This document shows, piece after piece, positions 5,260 to 6,136 of a stretch of DNA of 6,136 nt. Under the pieces are notes generated by a model. That model saw nothing but the letters and a program-made list of their open reading frames with translations, searched no databases and had not been told where the DNA came from. Each line of letters starts with the position of its first letter. Within the stretch, counting starts at the first letter, position 1. The stretch comes from Lysobacterales bacterium (GTDB taxonomy: Bacteria > Pseudomonadota > Gammaproteobacteria > Xanthomonadales > Rhodanobacteraceae), in NCBI GenBank assembly GCA_013298265.1, contig JAAFHE010000259.1:1-6136 (forward strand), written 5' to 3'. Position numbers and translations under genes: made by a program.

Positions 5260-6136
5260 GAGGCCCGGCTCACGATGGCGGAGACGTCGGCGTCGGCCGG
5301 CGCCGCGGCGACGGCGAGGCCGGCGGCGGACAGTAGCTGCACCAGCGAGCCGTGACGGCGCAGCGCCCGGTCGCTGGCGTAGGCAATCACGTGGCGTGCG
5401 GCCGTAAATACCGCGTCCAGCGCGGTCTCCCGCGCCGGGGGTGGCAGGTCGAGCAGGTCCTCGGGCCGCAGCACGGCGAATTCCACCGGCGCATCGAAAT
5501 CGGGTAGCTGCTGCGGCCCGCCGATGCCGAGCGCGTCCGCGCGGTGCGGCAGACGGCGCCGCGCGCGTGCCACCTGGTGTTCGCGCGTGTCCAGGCCGAA
5601 CACGCGCAGGCGGCTGGTTTCCGCCTCCACGAGCTGCAGCAGGTAACCGTCGCCGCAGGCGAGGTCGAGCACGCTGCCGCCAGCCGCGCGCAGCCGCTTG
5701 GACTGCTCCCACACGACGTCGGCCTGGCGCGTGCGCCAGGCATACAGGCTGTCGAAGCCATAGGCCGGTGCATCGGCGTTGTCGAATTCGCCCTGGATCG
5801 CCCCGTCGACGGTGGCGACGACCGGTGCCGCCGGGCGCGGCGGCGCAGGCCGCGTCGCATAGTCCAGCCGCGGCGATGTCGGACCGGCCTCGGCCAGGAT
5901 GCGCAGTACGGGCGTGTGCAGCTCGACGATGCCGTGGCGGCGCGAGTAGGACATGGGCCAGGCCATTGCCTCGGACAGCCAGGTCATGGCCTGACCATGG
6001 CCGGCCTCGTGGCCGCGGGCCAGCCGGTCGGCACCGAGCGCGCGCGATGCATCGCAGCGGTCACTGCAGGCGATGTGCGGCGACGCCGCGAGGCCCAGCG
6101 ACTGCAGCAAGCCGTTGGCGGTGGGATCCGGAAGCC
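5256..6136 (-). CDS. Class I SAM-dependent methyltransferase with N-terminal Cys-motif region (5' end outside window)
   Basis: The frame is open to the window edge, giving 292 visible residues. Counting from the first visible codon, residues 20-30 carry HIACSDRCDAS, a C-x3-C motif resembling a PCSxxCxxS motif that I associate with some uncharacterised methyltransferase-linked proteins. Then come HGQAMTWLSEAMAWPMSY and HGIVELHTPVLR (about 46-78). The C-terminal half is a Rossmann methyltransferase: motif I VLDLACGDGYLL (156-167), the acidic end of strand 2 in VFGLDTRE (178-185), FAVLRPEDLLDLP (219-231), and ASDRALRRHGSLVQLLSAAGL near the end. The substrate cannot be told. A TTG at 6108-6110 is possible, but sequence before it (DPTANG) looks coding, so the real start is probably further upstream. 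ATGA overlap with the DUF364 gene suggests the two products work in one pathway. No membrane segment is seen. Confidence 0.8.
   Translation of the reverse strand, partial: LPDPTANGLLQSLGLAASPHIACSDRCDASRALGADRLARGHEAGHGQAMTWLSEAMAWPMSYSRRHGIVELHTPVLRILAEAGPTSPRLDYATRPAPPRPAAPVVATVDGAIQGEFDNADAPAYGFDSLYAWRTRQADVVWEQSKRLRAAGGSVLDLACGDGYLLQLVEAETSRLRVFGLDTREHQVARARRRLPHRADALGIGGPQQLPDFDAPVEFAVLRPEDLLDLPPPARETALDAVFTAARHVIAYASDRALRRHGSLVQLLSAAGLAVAAAPADADVSAIVSRAS

Noticed and set aside
5260..5712. Upstream extension of the DUF364 frame to an ATG at 5712
   Set aside because: The added 151 residues are Arg/Ala-rich and overlap the methyltransferase motifs in another frame. The ATGA junction at 5259 gives a normal-length family member.

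Overview
The window is GC-rich (roughly two thirds G+C by eye). All genes I can support lie on the minus strand, so transcription runs from high to low coordinates. The proteobacterial cytochrome bd genes and two intergenic repeat types resemble those of Lysobacterales (Xanthomonadaceae/Rhodanobacteraceae) and related gammaproteobacteria. That placement is an inference from memory, not a database result.

Right part (6136 down to about 4187): a 5'-truncated gene whose C-terminal half is a class I SAM-dependent methyltransferase. It overlaps by an ATGA junction a gene for a DUF4213/DUF364-type protein, a family proposed from structure to act in heavy-metal chelation. A possible 49-codon ORF overlaps the 3' end of the DUF364 gene. 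It would encode a Gly/Asn-rich peptide ending in GEWH, and its reality is unproven. An 86-bp REP-like paired hairpin (4091-4176) closes this unit.

Middle (4090-3637): about 450 bp without a convincing gene. It holds a weak -10-like box, a partial FNR/Anr-like site, a GC hairpin and a cluster of TGCCGC/GCGGCA palindromes. It presumably carries the promoter of the cyd operon.

Left part (3636 down to 1): cydA, cydB, cydX and the first 143 codons of cydD, in that order. CydA, CydB and CydX form the cytochrome bd quinol oxidase, which oxidises quinol and reduces O2 to water with high affinity. CydD is half of the CydDC thiol/glutathione ABC exporter needed to assemble it. CydA is of the long Q-loop (E. 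coli) type with all heme and quinol residues present. cydX is only 37 codons long. The usually tight cydB-cydX junction is opened by about 290 bp carrying an inverted-repeat element, one arm of which looks split by a 61-bp segment.

I see no tRNA, rRNA, CRISPR array or transposase gene, and no supportable plus-strand gene.
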